From the NCBI GenBank assembly GCA_013423325.1, contig BLJB01000039.1:310001-374000 (forward strand): a stretch of DNA of 64,000 nt, given 5' to 3'. Shown piece after piece: positions 21,771 through 33,070 of this stretch. Position 1 is the stretch's first letter; each line of letters opens with the position of its first letter. The position numbers and the translations under genes were made by a program. A model generated the notes under the pieces. That model was not told where the DNA came from, ran no database searches, and saw only the letters and a list, made by a program, of their open reading frames with translations. This stretch comes from Usnea hakonensis. Taxonomy: Eukaryota > Ascomycota > Lecanoromycetes > Lecanorales > Parmeliaceae.

Positions 21771-23009
21771 TCAGGGTCGCCACGGAGGCCTCTCGTCTTT
21801 GTGACCTCGGACTCGCAGTAGCTTCATTTGCCTCTTCCTTAATTCAAGACGATAGGCTAAGTCGTTGCTATCTCTGGGAATTTGGGATCGGGACACTGGC
21901 GATGGAGTTACTGGGATGTCGACTGAGGAGGATTGCTTCTTCGAGGGAGATCTGACCAACTGCAATTCTGATCCAACATCCTCATCAGACTCTGTTCTAG
22001 AGTCCATGTTGACTGGGAAGCACAGATTTTTCGAGGGAGATCTGCCTAACTGCAATTCTGGTCCAACATCCTCATCAGACTCCGTTCTAGAGTCCATGTC
22101 GACTGGAAAGGACGGCTTTTTCGAGGGAGATCTGACTAAGTGCAAATCCGATCCGAAGTCCTCATCAGACTCTGTTCTAGAGTCCATGTCGACGATCTCC
22201 ATATACCGTCGCTCGCGATCTGCTCGGTGCCGCTCCCACATAAGTCTAGATCCCATGCTCGGTTGAAAGCTTTCTTCTTGATCAACGTAAATGTCGTTGA
22301 CTTTCGAGGGGATAGGATAGAGGCTCCTCTTTGTGGCACGACCCGAGGCTTGATTATCGGTCAGTCTGGTAGGACCAGGCCACAGGTTTTTCGGTCCCGC
22401 GGGTAGCTTAACACCGGCAAGCAATTGTGATCCCCTTGATACTTGACACCTCCCCAAGGATTCCGAACTGAGACATGGATTAGGGATTTCCACGTCAAGT
22501 GCTGGTGCCTTTTCCGGTGTCACTGGTACAGAGGGTTGCGGCGGTCCTGTTGACTCAATTTTGGCATTTGGTGTTTGCGGCGCGAAGCTATGCGTACGTT
22601 TTCGTACAGAGGACATGATGGACGATCGGCGGCTCGGTTTTTTCGGTGTCTCGCATTCAGACCATTCACTAGAAGGCAGTTCAGGCTCGGTACGAGAGGG
22701 ATAAATGTACGAGGTGGTAGAGCGGACGGTTTTAGCGATGGCTTGCATTGCACTTGAGAGAGCCGGTGAGATGTTTTGGTACAGCTTCCTGGGAGAACGT
22801 TCAGGAGAACTCTCCAAGCCCGAGACTATGAAAGTATTTGCTTGACTGGGACCATCTTGACTTCCAGGTTCGGGTTTAGCAACCATGCTTTGGTAACCAG
22901 AGTCAAGAGAGCCTCTGCCGCCATCTATACTGTCAGACTCGCTTATAGATGGCGATCCTCTGCCATTGAAGCCCCACGTCATACTCAGCTTCTTGCGAAA
23001 AGAAGCCAT
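21771..23009 (-). CDS. Hypothetical Ser-rich protein with three 30-residue repeats
   Basis: Single-exon, 412 aa, largely disordered and Ser/Pro/Arg-rich. The N-terminus MASFRKKLSMTWGFNGRG is basic; SP and TP sites (PERSPRK, ETPKKPSRRSS, APQTPNAK) suggest phosphorylation. Residues about 273-362 are three consecutive 30-residue repeats of the form DMDSRTESDEDxG...RSPSKK. A basic end (LELRKRQMKLLRVRGHKDER) follows. I recognise no domain. The start is the only early ATG and the upstream region is spacer. Probably a regulatory or scaffold protein, but this is inference. Confidence 0.7.
   Translation of the reverse strand: MASFRKKLSMTWGFNGRGSPSISESDSIDGGRGSLDSGYQSMVAKPEPGSQDGPSQANTFIVSGLESSPERSPRKLYQNISPALSSAMQAIAKTVRSTTSYIYPSRTEPELPSSEWSECETPKKPSRRSSIMSSVRKRTHSFAPQTPNAKIESTGPPQPSVPVTPEKAPALDVEIPNPCLSSESLGRCQVSRGSQLLAGVKLPAGPKNLWPGPTRLTDNQASGRATKRSLYPIPSKVNDIYVDQEESFQPSMGSRLMWERHRADRERRYMEIVDMDSRTESDEDFGSDLHLVRSPSKKPSFPVDMDSRTESDEDVGPELQLGRSPSKNLCFPVNMDSRTESDEDVGSELQLVRSPSKKQSSSVDIPVTPSPVSRSQIPRDSNDLAYRLELRKRQMKLLRVRGHKDERPPWRP
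21931..22195 (-). repeat. Three tandem 90-bp coding repeats
   Basis: The word CTCATCAGACTCTGTTCTAG recurs with period 90 (CTCATCAGAC at 21981, 22071 and 22161). Copies differ at scattered, mostly synonymous or conservative positions, and the frame is kept. Confidence 0.9.
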
Positions 23010-23396
23010 AGCAGGGATTTACAAGTATGCTGATGGAGCTCGATGATGAGGAGAGACGAATTGAATATAATCTGACCAAAATTCCCAAGAAAAGAAGAAA
23101 CCAATACACCAAGCTACCGAACAATGCAAAAGTAACCCTATGGAACAATTTGAAGAAATTAAAATGCAAAAGACATTGAAGTGATTTTCAACTAAGTCAG
23201 GTACGGCCGTAATGTAAACAGCGCTAAAACAGGCACAATACGAATGTTACTTCCGTTTTTGGAGCTCAAAAGTTCGGACTATTCAACAGTTAAAAGGTTT
23301 GGTTCACAACGACAATAAGGTGTAGCGCTGAAAGCGCAGTCTTGAGATGCCCGAGTCTCGCAACTAACATACAGCTGACAATCGGTAAACGCAGCT
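23010..23396. promoter_or_regulatory. Divergent promoter region
   Basis: 387 bp between the start of the repeat protein (minus) and the start of the RRM gene (plus). AT-rich; no specific element identified. Confidence 0.45.
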
Positions 23397-24761
23397 ATGG
23401 CAACAAATCAAGGTGCCATCTCATTCGACGATATAATCCAAGCTGGTAAGCACATAGTATTCTGAGCTACAATCTCTCGCCCTAACCTTCACAAGGTCGC
23501 GCACGCAAAGAGCAGGAGAAACTTGCAAATGATATACTTGGGCAAGGACGACGAGAAAAACAGAAACTTGCAGAAGAAATATTTGGGCGAGGACGGAATA
23601 ACAACACTCCGAACAACGGCAGTCGCAAGTCTGGCGCTGGCCCCAGCCTTGCAAGTAGAGTTGGTGTAGCAAAAGTATGCTGGATGTCAGGGTAATTTTG
23701 AATGATACAACAGGGTGCTGACATGAAGCCAAGGCATCTCAGCGTTCGTCATCCACTCCAAAGGCGAGCCCAAGTGGTGATAGCACTTGGGGCCATGACA
23801 GAGCACCGCGTATCACTCGGCCACCCAGAACAAACCCTATGGTACGGCAAGCCAAAGATGACCTTCTTTATAACACTGCTGTGACCCAGCCACCACGCAA
23901 CGGCGTGACGTCCAGAGGCCAGGGCGAGGAAATAAGTATACGAGGAACAGCGGGTCCTTACGTGGTAATTGGTAGCAACTTTGCTCCTGGAACTACAGCA
24001 GCCGACATCGAGTCTGCTATGGTACCTAGTGGAGGTGAGATGCAGAATTGCAGGATCATCAGCTCTGCACCAACAGTCATAGCCGAGATGGTGTTTGCCG
24101 AAAAGCACAATGCAGAGAGCGTCATTTCAACATTCAACAACAAAAAGGTACGCCGAAATGTGTGCAGATCGTTAAGGCTGGAGCTAATGCGCCAAATCAG
24201 GCGGATGGTCGTATTCTTTACGTATATATGAAAGTGGGAGGACCCACGCCTTCTCCCGCCTTTGCTCCTGTTCGCAAGACACCCGTAGAGCCTAAAGCAC
24301 CTCGCGTCGACCTTACCCGTGACCCAGCACCTTCATACGATACGCAGAGAGAGCAATCGGACCGCAACAGACGACGAGCAGAACCCGAATTTCAAGATGG
24401 TAGTTATGGCTTTGATGCAAGGGAGGATGTAATGGACGTGGATGTGGATGCTCCTCGCTCGGAAGCCCCTGTATCTGAAATTCCACAGTCTGACGCACCG
24501 CATTCCGATCCTCTACGCTTGGATGCTCCGCGCTCTGACCGCCACGACGAGCGACGTAATGATCGACGTGACGATCGCAGAGACGGCCGGCGGGATGAGC
24601 GACGAGATGAGCGTCGAGATGCTCGGTATGATGCTCCAAGTGACTACGGCAGAGGCAGGCCATACATCGACAGAGACCGGGACCGCGGTCGGCCTCGGAA
24701 TGATCAACGGCTGTATAGCGACAACATGTACCCTCGCCCTCGTGGCCGCGGATTCCGGTGA
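23397..24761 (+). CDS. RNA-recognition-motif (RRM) protein
   Basis: Nuclear-type RNA-binding protein, 400 aa. Exons 23397-23445, 23496-23674, 23734-24147 and 24201-24761; all junctions are in phase. The N-terminus has two similar basic segments (ARKEQEKLANDILGQGRR and EKQKLAEEIFGRGRNN). The RRM spans about residues 138-213: YVVIGSNFAPGTTAADIESA, then a strand with NCRIISS, AEMVFAEKHNAESVISTFNN, and DGRILYVYM. The tail contains a run of DAPRSD-type units, then alternating DRR/ERR (about 330-355) and RGRG at the end. The layout (N-terminal basic peptides, one RRM, Arg-rich tail) recalls mRNA export or splicing adaptors of the Yra1/ALYREF type, but identity is not assured. Confidence 0.85.
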
Positions 24762-26613
24762 TTAGAGGGTAGGAGTGGATTCCTTGAGCGTTATATCCCC
24801 AAAAGCTTTCTTAAGAACCCATGTCTTATCGGGTGGAAAGGAGGCTGGACTCCGGGTTGATTCGCAAGTCCGAAGTCTCGTGTTTCGGGACCTTTGCTGT
24901 CGCCGATGCTTGTATATTAGATCCTTTGGCTACGCCGGTGGATAGATAGCCTCCAAAGCATGAGCAATATCAAGTGGGTGACACATATCGACTCGCTGAG
25001 CGCTTATGAGGAGATTTTGCAAGGGCTACTACTATCGTAGTCAAGGCTACAAAGGATCAATACCTTCAAAGAAGTCTGTCTACATGTACGCATCCCCCAG
25101 GACCACTACTGACATAAACCCACTGAAAACAAACCCACCATCCCAGTCCCCAACCCTCTCAGCCCTCCCACTATCATCCCCCTACAACCTCCCTGCACGC
25201 CATCCAATGTATCTCCAAAAATTCATAACAACCAACGCAATCCTTACCCCTCAGTCAATAAAACAACAGCATCTAGCAACCCATCCCAGTACACTCTCCT
25301 CCCTTTCCCTGTTTTATTCAAAAATACTCCACTCCACTCTACGCCCTCCCATCCATCCGTCTATCATCAACAATGCCATCTACCAACCAACCAATCAGCC
25401 GACCAAGCAACAAATGAACCCAACCTACTTACAACATCACCTATAAAACCCCCCAAAAGAAACCATAAAAACTAGAATACAGCACACCCCCCATCCCTCT
25501 CCCATCCAAACATCTCAACAGCGCCACCATCCATTTCCCCAACTAAGGTACAGATTTGGTCTCTTGGTTCTTGAGAGAAGTCACTACCGCTAGTACTCGA
25601 ACTCCTACATCGTAGTACTAGCACAAGGACATAACACTTTTCCCTTTGCCCCATTATTGATGATGTAGTTGAAATGAATAAGGCTCTGAGAACTCGAAAT
25701 TGGAGCAATGGAGGGTGGAATGGGCCAAGCATTGCCGGGAGGAGAAGGAGGGAGAAGAGGAGGCAGAAGGGGAGACAAAAAAGATCAAGCTGTATAGTAT
25801 CGAAGAAGGGAAGGCAAAGGACCGACACATAAGTAGCAGCGATGTTGGCTTCCCAAGCAGAGCCGACTCGAGTCCAGTCAGAGTCCGAAGGGGTTTGAAA
25901 TTTATACACCAGTGTCCACATGTGGGCTTTGCATTGATGTTCCTCAAATCTGAAAAGGAAAAAAAGGACATGTAATATTTGCATTTCTCTACTCGCAGAC
26001 ACGACGACAAAGTATGATTATAGAGGTACCACGTTGTAAGTATTTGGGGGTATGTAAACCATGCACGAATCCATCGCCATGCTGCAAATGCAGCAACCTT
26101 GCGCCAATCGATAGAAGTTGATCACCTAAACCCTTTAGCCCTTTGGCCCTCCCTAGCCACCCTGAGCTACGCGCGCCCTCGTCGTTGCCAAAGTTGTGGC
26201 AGGTAGTCGCTGTCATCCCCACGAGCAGGTGAGTGAGCAAAATATGGATTTGACTAGGGCGGGAGCGTCGAATGAGCTTGCTGCTGGTTTCCAGCTAGCG
26301 CTGTGGAAAGGAAGGCAAAGGAGAGCTCGAGACTCTATCTGTGAACGGCCAAGGGCCATGAAGCTCATCTACCAATATGCAAAATGCAGGATGCCTTCTT
26401 TTCTTTTTGCCGAGCGCCAGTGAATCGATTTGCCCAACAGTGAGGTGAAAGATAGAACCTTGAAGAGAGTCTATCGAAGTAGTGCAGATGCTGGTATCGT
26501 TAGACGCTCGAGTGTGGCCGGAGGTGGTGTGACGGAGTAGATCTGGCGGCCGCTATGCCACCGCTGGAGATATGGTTGATATTTGGTGTTAAATTTGAGG
26601 AGCTCGCGGCCTC
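24762..26613. other. Long convergent 3' spacer
   Basis: 1.85 kb between two convergent stop codons. The plus strand is C/A-rich around 25100-25450 (ACC, CCA, CCAACC words), then G/A-rich near 25690-25800. Frames found here look compositional. No RNA gene recognised. Confidence 0.5.
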
Positions 26614-29600
26614 TCAGTTCGTCCCAGCATCTTTGCCGCCTTCTGCCGATTCTTGGTCCTTGGGTGACTTTGCTCGTTGGCGCTCAACAGGTTGAGCATT
26701 GTTGCTTTGGGGTGAGGTCGACGGTGGAGAGGCTGGGTCCGTGGCTTCTGACGACTCCAATCCTGCAAGAGCACTAGAACGAGGTTAGCCATTACTCAGT
26801 TTCTAGACTTGAAGCTGATGCTAGGCAGGAATTAGTAGAGCAAGAATACATGCACTAACCTAAATGTATTTGCAGACTTTGCAGCTTCCTTCTCTTCCTT
26901 TTCCCTCTTCTCCTTCTGAGCTGGCGGGGTACCTGTTCGACTTGACGCACCAGAGTCATCTTTCTGAGCACCAGCCATTCCTGGTCTCCGAGTGTTCGAT
27001 CCTCTAGGCCCGAACATGGAAGTAGGACCTAGGGTGGGTTGGCCTTGAGAGCTGACTTGTCGAGAACCGCCTTTGCTGCCCAGTCTTCGGAGATCGTCCA
27101 TACCGACAGTGTTCTTGTGATGGTCCGGAGGTGGCTGCATGCCATATTGTCCTCCTCCTGAGAAATTCCGCGCATCACCGCGCCCTACGGGCGGGCGGCC
27201 CCCGCCAGCTCCTCCCCTTCGGGAGCTGTCCTGCTGACGTTGCATCTCCTTCTCACGTTCTGCTTGAACGGCCTAAATTTGTGTTAATCATGGCCGAGGA
27301 ACATAATGGCTAGGAAACTTACTTGAGCTCGCACTTCCACAAGCGTCGTAGGCCCGGTAATAGCGTGACCCTTGGATTGCCAATTCTTCTTGCGAAGATC
27401 AACAATGTCCATAAGCATAAACCTCAGTCTGCTTGGTAGTCCCTCGAGTACAATCATCTCATTGATTTTCATGAAGTATACATCCATCACTCGAGGTCCC
27501 TTTTCTGTGCTGTCCAAAGACTGGCCAATAGTCTTCAGCAGGTTGGTGAGCGACTCCACCTCAGCTTCATCCGGCATTCCCTCGTAATCGACAAGCTTCT
27601 TCACACATTCGTGCATGATGCGTTCTGTGAGCATACCAAGCTTGTAAAGTTCACCGATGAACCGCACAAGACCCAGGCCACGTCGCTTGGCGGCAGCTTC
27701 TTTGTAATACTCGTCAGAAAGCATCTTGGCTTCTTCGGTCTCGCCTTCGGGCTTATCGCCGAGATCCAGTTTCCAACCACGCTCGAATTCTTCTTGGCAG
27801 CGGTTGAGTAAGTACTTCCGGAAAAGCGCACCACCGTGGACTACCTCGCCTTTCTTGTCAAGAATGTTCGCATCTTTGATCTCCGGACTCATCGACTCAA
27901 GCATACGCTTGCAGAACTGTGCGTACATCTCCGCCCAATGTGCTTCATCAGTTGCCTTCTCAAATGTGAGTTGAATGACCTGCCGTAAAGTTCTGCCGTC
28001 AGACTCATTTTTGGATTGAGAGCTGATGTCTAGAATCTGGGCTGTAATCTTTTCGAAGTTGTTTGGAGTCATCTTGTTAAGATTAGACTTGACCTTTCCC
28101 TGTACAACATCTGGAGCCAGGTGACCATCGCCCCCTGGTGCTGGTCCAGCCATGCCAGTAGCGTTGCCACCAACAGAGCGAGGCTTCCAGCCAGAAGAAG
28201 TAACCTCGATGGGTTTGAGATTAACGCCAGCAGTCAATGGCATAGCTTTATTGTCCTTGGGATCTTCTCGTCGTGTGGCTGCCCTGCTGCCACGCTGAGA
28301 CCCACCACGTTGGCTAGCGTTGCGTGGCGAGTTTGGATGATTTATTGAAGTGGTGGATGGGGTACGGTCCATTTTGGTGCTGGTAGCCGGCGTAGGGAAT
28401 CCACCACCGGGACCTCGCGAGACAAAGTTCGCCAACGGATTTTGCATTGTTGGTCGTGCTGGTTGTGCATTTCGATTGGGCGTAGATGCTTCGAAGCGCT
28501 GCGACGATGTAGTATTGGGGGGGAGTGTCCTTCCGCCCTGAGCAAAGGCGCCCATTTGTGGCAATGGCGCTCGGTTGGAAGGTTGACGTCCAGTCATCAT
28601 GGACCCAGCGCCGCCTCCTCCGCGTGCAGGAGTTCGAGCAGATGAGGGCTCCGATGTATCTCCAACGGTCTCTTTAACCCTCTCCGTCCAATTCTCAGAT
28701 GGCTTCTCAACAAATGCCCGTTGAAACTGCAATAAAAATTCCTTATTGTATCTTAATTTACCTGTTGGCGCCCCTGTGTTCAATGCCGGATTGGGTGAGT
28801 TGATAGGCGCAGGATATGAGACATCGTTGATAGACATGAGTCGCCGGGCGGATCGCAGAGATAAGAGCTGTGCACTAGGCTGGGCTGGCTCGACAGGCTT
28901 AGCGGTGTCAATCTTCAGTGCACTTGGCTTCTGCTTTCCGCCAGTAGCCGTTGTTTTGGAAGATGCGGTGGGAGCGGGAGCATCTGACGCAGGTGTGGCA
29001 ACACCACTGTCAACAGGTGTCTCTTCAGCAGCGGCTGGAAGATCACTGGCGGGACCTGCGGAGCCATCTTTCTTGAGCTGAGCGAACATATCCACTCGCT
29101 CTTTTTGCGACTCATTCCCCTCGGATTTTTCAATCTCTTTCAGCCGCGCCTCTTCAGCTTCTTCAGCCTCTCGCTCCGCTCTCTTCATTTCTTCATCCGC
29201 CATCTTAAAAGCCTCAGCTTCTTTCCGAGCAGCTTCCTCTTTTTCGGCTTTCTTTTTCGCTGCGTATCGCTCCTCTGCTTCTTGTTCCTTGCGCTCCATT
29301 TCGGCAAACTCAGCTTCTAGGCGAGCATCTTCATCTTCTTGCTCCTGTTTCTTGCGAGCCTCCTCAGCAGCCTTAGCGGCTTCGTCTGCCTCTGCTTTCG
29401 CCTTGGCAGCAGCAATCTTGGCCTCCTCGGCCTCGGCTTTGTCTTTCTTCAAAGCCTCCTCGGCCTCCAACTGAGCCGCGGCAGCATTTCGTTGCATGGC
29501 ATCAGCTTCCTCCTTTTCCTTGAGAAGTCTGTCTTCGCCATCCTTCTTCTCCTGAGCTGCCTTGGAGTCTTCCTCGTTTCTCTTGCGCTCCTCTTCCGCT

Positions 29601-31587
29601 TTGTCAGCCTCCATTTTTTTTGCGATTGTCTCTCTCATCTCTTTCCGCTTCTCGTCATCAGTCTTAACACTCTTATTTTCTGTTCGAGGTTGCTGAACGT
29701 CAGTGTGACTAGGTGTACGAGGAGATGGAGTCGGCGTCGGAACACCGGCAGGGGATTTACTAGGAGGTGCAGGGGAAGCAGATGATTTTTCGAAGGTGAC
29801 GATATCACCACTGTTGGGATTCTTGATGACAACACCTGCACCTTTCTTTTTTGGAGGGATCTGGAAGTTGTTTGTGGGTTTCGGCGCGGGACTGTTGGTG
29901 TGACGATTAGCTGCAGCGGCGTTGTTTAATGCCGGAGTTGAGCTCCCTTGTGGTCTACCCATGCTTGAGCTGGGCCGATCACTGTGCGAAATTGCAGAAG
30001 AAGTGCGGGACATGGGGGACGGTTGTTGCTGGCTATTGTATTGGCCTGGGTGGTATTGCGGCTGCTGAGGACCGGGAGTCATCTGATTTGGAGGTCGCGG
30101 AGAGCCTGGGCCAATTGGCTGTTGAGGCATGCCGTACACACCGTAGTAAGCCGCCACGTAACTTGGATCATAACCATATTGACCCTGTTGTTGTCTCAAT
30201 GTCAGAAATTGTTCAAAATGACCTGTGGTAGGGGATATATCAAAAGGGATTGGAGTAGCATTCTTGTTCGGGGGAAGGCGTTGATCCGATCCTGAATGCT
30301 GCTGTCTAGGAAAATTGCGCTTTGCAGATGAAGAAGATTGATGATTTACTTGTGGGGGTCCCATGCCATGGGGATATCCACTATACTGATTGGGATAGCC
30401 ATATGATTGTTGCCCACCCAATTGAGGGCTTTGCATCGGAACCTGGCCAGGCTGTGGGTGAGCCAGCTGCGAGTTAGCTAAAGCTGGGCTTCGAGCAGCT
30501 TGGTGTGGCGAGTTTGGGAAAGGCGCGAGTGATCGGTTCTGATTCTGGTACGGAGGAATGGTCTGGCTATTTCGTGGCTGGCTTGGAGGTGGTCTAGAGT
30601 TAGATCCAGGGATATATCCCATGTTCTGCTGAGGGTATTGGCCCTGGAAATTGCCTCTTCCTCGGCCTGCTTGAGAAGGGTACCCGCCTCTGCCACCAGG
30701 AGGCATCGCATGATTGCTCATATCACTGTGTTGGGATTGTGATGACTCGCGGCGAAGGTGACTAGATTGTGGACCGGGCGCGAGAGGGCCCTGGGGTGCA
30801 CCAGGCGGTCTCATTTGCTGTAATGTCACGTCAATGAGCTGTCAATGAGCTGTACGAATATGACACAAGGAAAACCCACGTTTGTTTCAGGGCCACCGAA
30901 ATTACCAAAGCTAAGGCTAGTACTGTTGCCATGCAGACTGGAGGGGGGCCGGCCACCACCACTCGCAGGTGGTTGGGGGATTGGTGACGGCGATGTCTGG
31001 GGCGAGGTCACTCGCGGATTCGAGGGAGTGTTGACAGCCAAGGTATTCGTAGACTGATTAGGAGGAGGTAAAACTTTTTGCGCGCCTAATGAGGAATCTG
31101 CACCATGAGACCCGAACTGTATTTTCTTATCGCCTATTGGCTTTCCTGCTACCGGACCTCCATTTGGCATATATCCCGATGCGCCTGCAGCGCTGATTGT
31201 AACCGAAGGCTTGCGGCTATGCTCACCTACCCCAGAACTGGAGCTTGTTGGCGTGTTTCCATTGAGAACTGCTGATGCACCCACGGTTGGAACGGCAGGT
31301 GGAATAGCCACCCTGCCGTTCACCGGTGAGCTGGTTTCCGGTTTTCCATGTTGCACAGGTATTTGGACTGCGGGTGCTGATGGAGTGGATGTGCCCGACC
31401 CGGCTGGCGGCGAAAAGGTTTTTTTGGTTGCGCTGGCGTAGCTGGTTTTGGCAGTGGCAGAAGCCGTACCTGCGGCTTGAGGCGGCGCTCTACCGCTTGC
31501 CGAAGACGATGAGGAATGCGCTGGCGCTACCTGTGATGCGTTGCTTGGTGCTTGCAGTGGAAGGACTGGCTGGGAAATGCTTGTCAT
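26614..31587 (-). CDS. TIF4631: Translation initiation factor eIF4G
   Basis: Scaffold of the cap-binding complex eIF4F, 1591 aa. Exons 31587-30880, 30817-27323, 27272-26860 and 26773-26614, all in phase; the introns lie at the extreme 5' and 3' ends. The N-terminal ~600 residues are Q/P/S-rich and disordered, followed by a highly charged coiled coil of EEA/KK repeats (about 620-800). The eIF4E-binding peptide is RYNKEFLLQFQ near residue 920, matching YxxxxL-phi. The MIF4G HEAT domain covers about 1135-1385, starting VVQGKVKSNLNKMTPNNFEK. The C-terminal exon joins SANTF to SALAGLESSE, typical of filamentous fungi. The symbol is that of the yeast orthologue. Confidence 0.96.
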
Positions 31588-32119
31588 CGAGAAGTTGGGG
31601 AAGTTTTTGTATTACTAAAGGGTATGGTGTCAAGATTTTCTGCTTCCAACGTGAAATTCAAGAAGCGCTTCCGAATGTCAAATCCGGTGTTGAATTCGAT
31701 GAGAGTGGAGATTTATGTGTGTTGGTGGTTGTAAAAAGTGGCGAGTGGCCGGTTTTCCTCGCTCACTCGTCAGGAAGCAGAGCCTCGTCGGGCGTGCAAC
31801 CTCAGAAGCTGGGTAAAGAGTGTGGACTCAGTGATGGTGAGTGGATGGTATTAGAAGATGTAGTCAGTATCCTCAGGTATCCGCGTACATCCAAAAGGAC
31901 TCGCAGGATATGGTGGAATTGGGAAAGGTGTGGGTTGTGTGATTTGTCGTGAAGGTGTGTGACGATGGTGAGAGAAAATATCTGAAATCTTTGTAAGGAG
32001 ATTGCTCGCAGGCGAGCCGCTACTTAGTTAGTGGCGCTAGTGGCCAATTCGGCTTAGCTCCTTTTTTCACGGGTACAAGAAATTCTATCACTAACCGATT
32101 TTACTCTCTCAGACTCTCG

Positions 32120-32140
32120 CTCTCTCTCTCTCTCTCTCTC
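32120..32140 (+). repeat. (CT)n microsatellite
   Basis: Ten CT units in the region upstream of the eIF4G start; possible pyrimidine-tract promoter element or simple repeat. Confidence 0.85.
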
Positions 32141-32968
32141 CAAAAATCAACACAGTCATAAATTGACTCATCGTTCTTCTAGTGTAGTGTTACGAGTCAC
32201 GATCTACGAAAATCATATTTTCCACTCTGGAGCATTGGAGGAGAATTACAAAGGTATCGTGATTCGCACTTGCCACGTTTACTTCTTGTCGTACCTCTGG
32301 CCGCCGACTGGGTCTCGCCGGGAGGCACGAGAAACGCCTTGATAAATGATAGTCGCATATCCCGTCAATCGGATTTTCACACTGCACGGTTTTGCCGTCT
32401 CCATCTCCCTCTCCATCTCCTCTCCTATCTCCGAGGGCTCAGACGGCAGAGAGGCATGGTTTTGATTTCAGCCAAGCGCATCACTCCATCGCGTCCCTCG
32501 GATAAAAGGCCTCGGCTTCAGCTTCAGCTTCGTATCATCGCACAGTCGTAGGCGCACTAGCCGGGGCAACGGAAAATATCTCATCCAATCAGTTGCTTCT
32601 AGACGCGTTTATAGGCTATTTTTCGCTCTCATATCTCACAGGCAACGGCTTCCCCTCTCCTATCATTGATCCATTATAATAATATCGGTTCAAACCCACC
32701 ACGTCGAAAGGAAGTGTAGAAACAACAACCAGAGACGTGTATCTGCGTGTTTACGGTGGCAAGGCAAAGTCTGAAGATGGTGGTGGACCGTGTGGATTAT
32801 GCAAGTGACGTTCAGTTGCATTGCATCTGCATGAAAATGCACGAGTCCATGTTTATGATTTGTTAAAGTAATCATTCTTCGGGATCTCCGACAAGATCTG
32901 TTCTGTCAATCCTAAAGTACCTAAGGTAGCTTTTACAATTCCTATCAACCATATCCTTGTGGTTCATA

Positions 32969-32992
32969 CATTCATTCATTCATTCATTCATA
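32969..32992 (+). repeat. (CATT)n microsatellite
   Basis: Five CATT units, followed after a gap by another partial copy, in the 3' flank of the FMO gene. Confidence 0.8.
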
Positions 32993-33070
32993 CATTCTCT
33001 CCTTATAGCTCTTGGATAGGAACGTATGCTCCAACGCATTGATAGAATGTGCAATACATGCCAAAATCAT

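Larger units (their letters stand above)
31588..33070. other. Intergenic spacer (eIF4G upstream region)
   Basis: About 1.5 kb that must contain the eIF4G promoter and long 5' leader, plus the 3' flank of the FMO gene. It holds a (CT)10 run (32120-32140), CTCTCC-rich patches near 32400-32425, and a (CATT)5 run near 32969-32992. CT-rich tracts just upstream of housekeeping genes are common in filamentous fungi. Confidence 0.55.

Noticed and set aside
25006..26010. Frames in the spacer before eIF4G (25006-25446 plus, 25472-26010 minus)
   Set aside because: Low-complexity composition, no recognisable motif, and located between two convergent gene ends.
29339..29785. 148-residue hydrophobic plus-strand frame
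   Set aside because: Antisense shadow of the charged coiled-coil part of eIF4G; GAG/AAG codons read backwards give Leu/Phe.
32687..32697. GGTTCAAACCC, a match to the tRNA B box
   Set aside because: No A box at the right distance upstream and no cloverleaf can be drawn; chance match.
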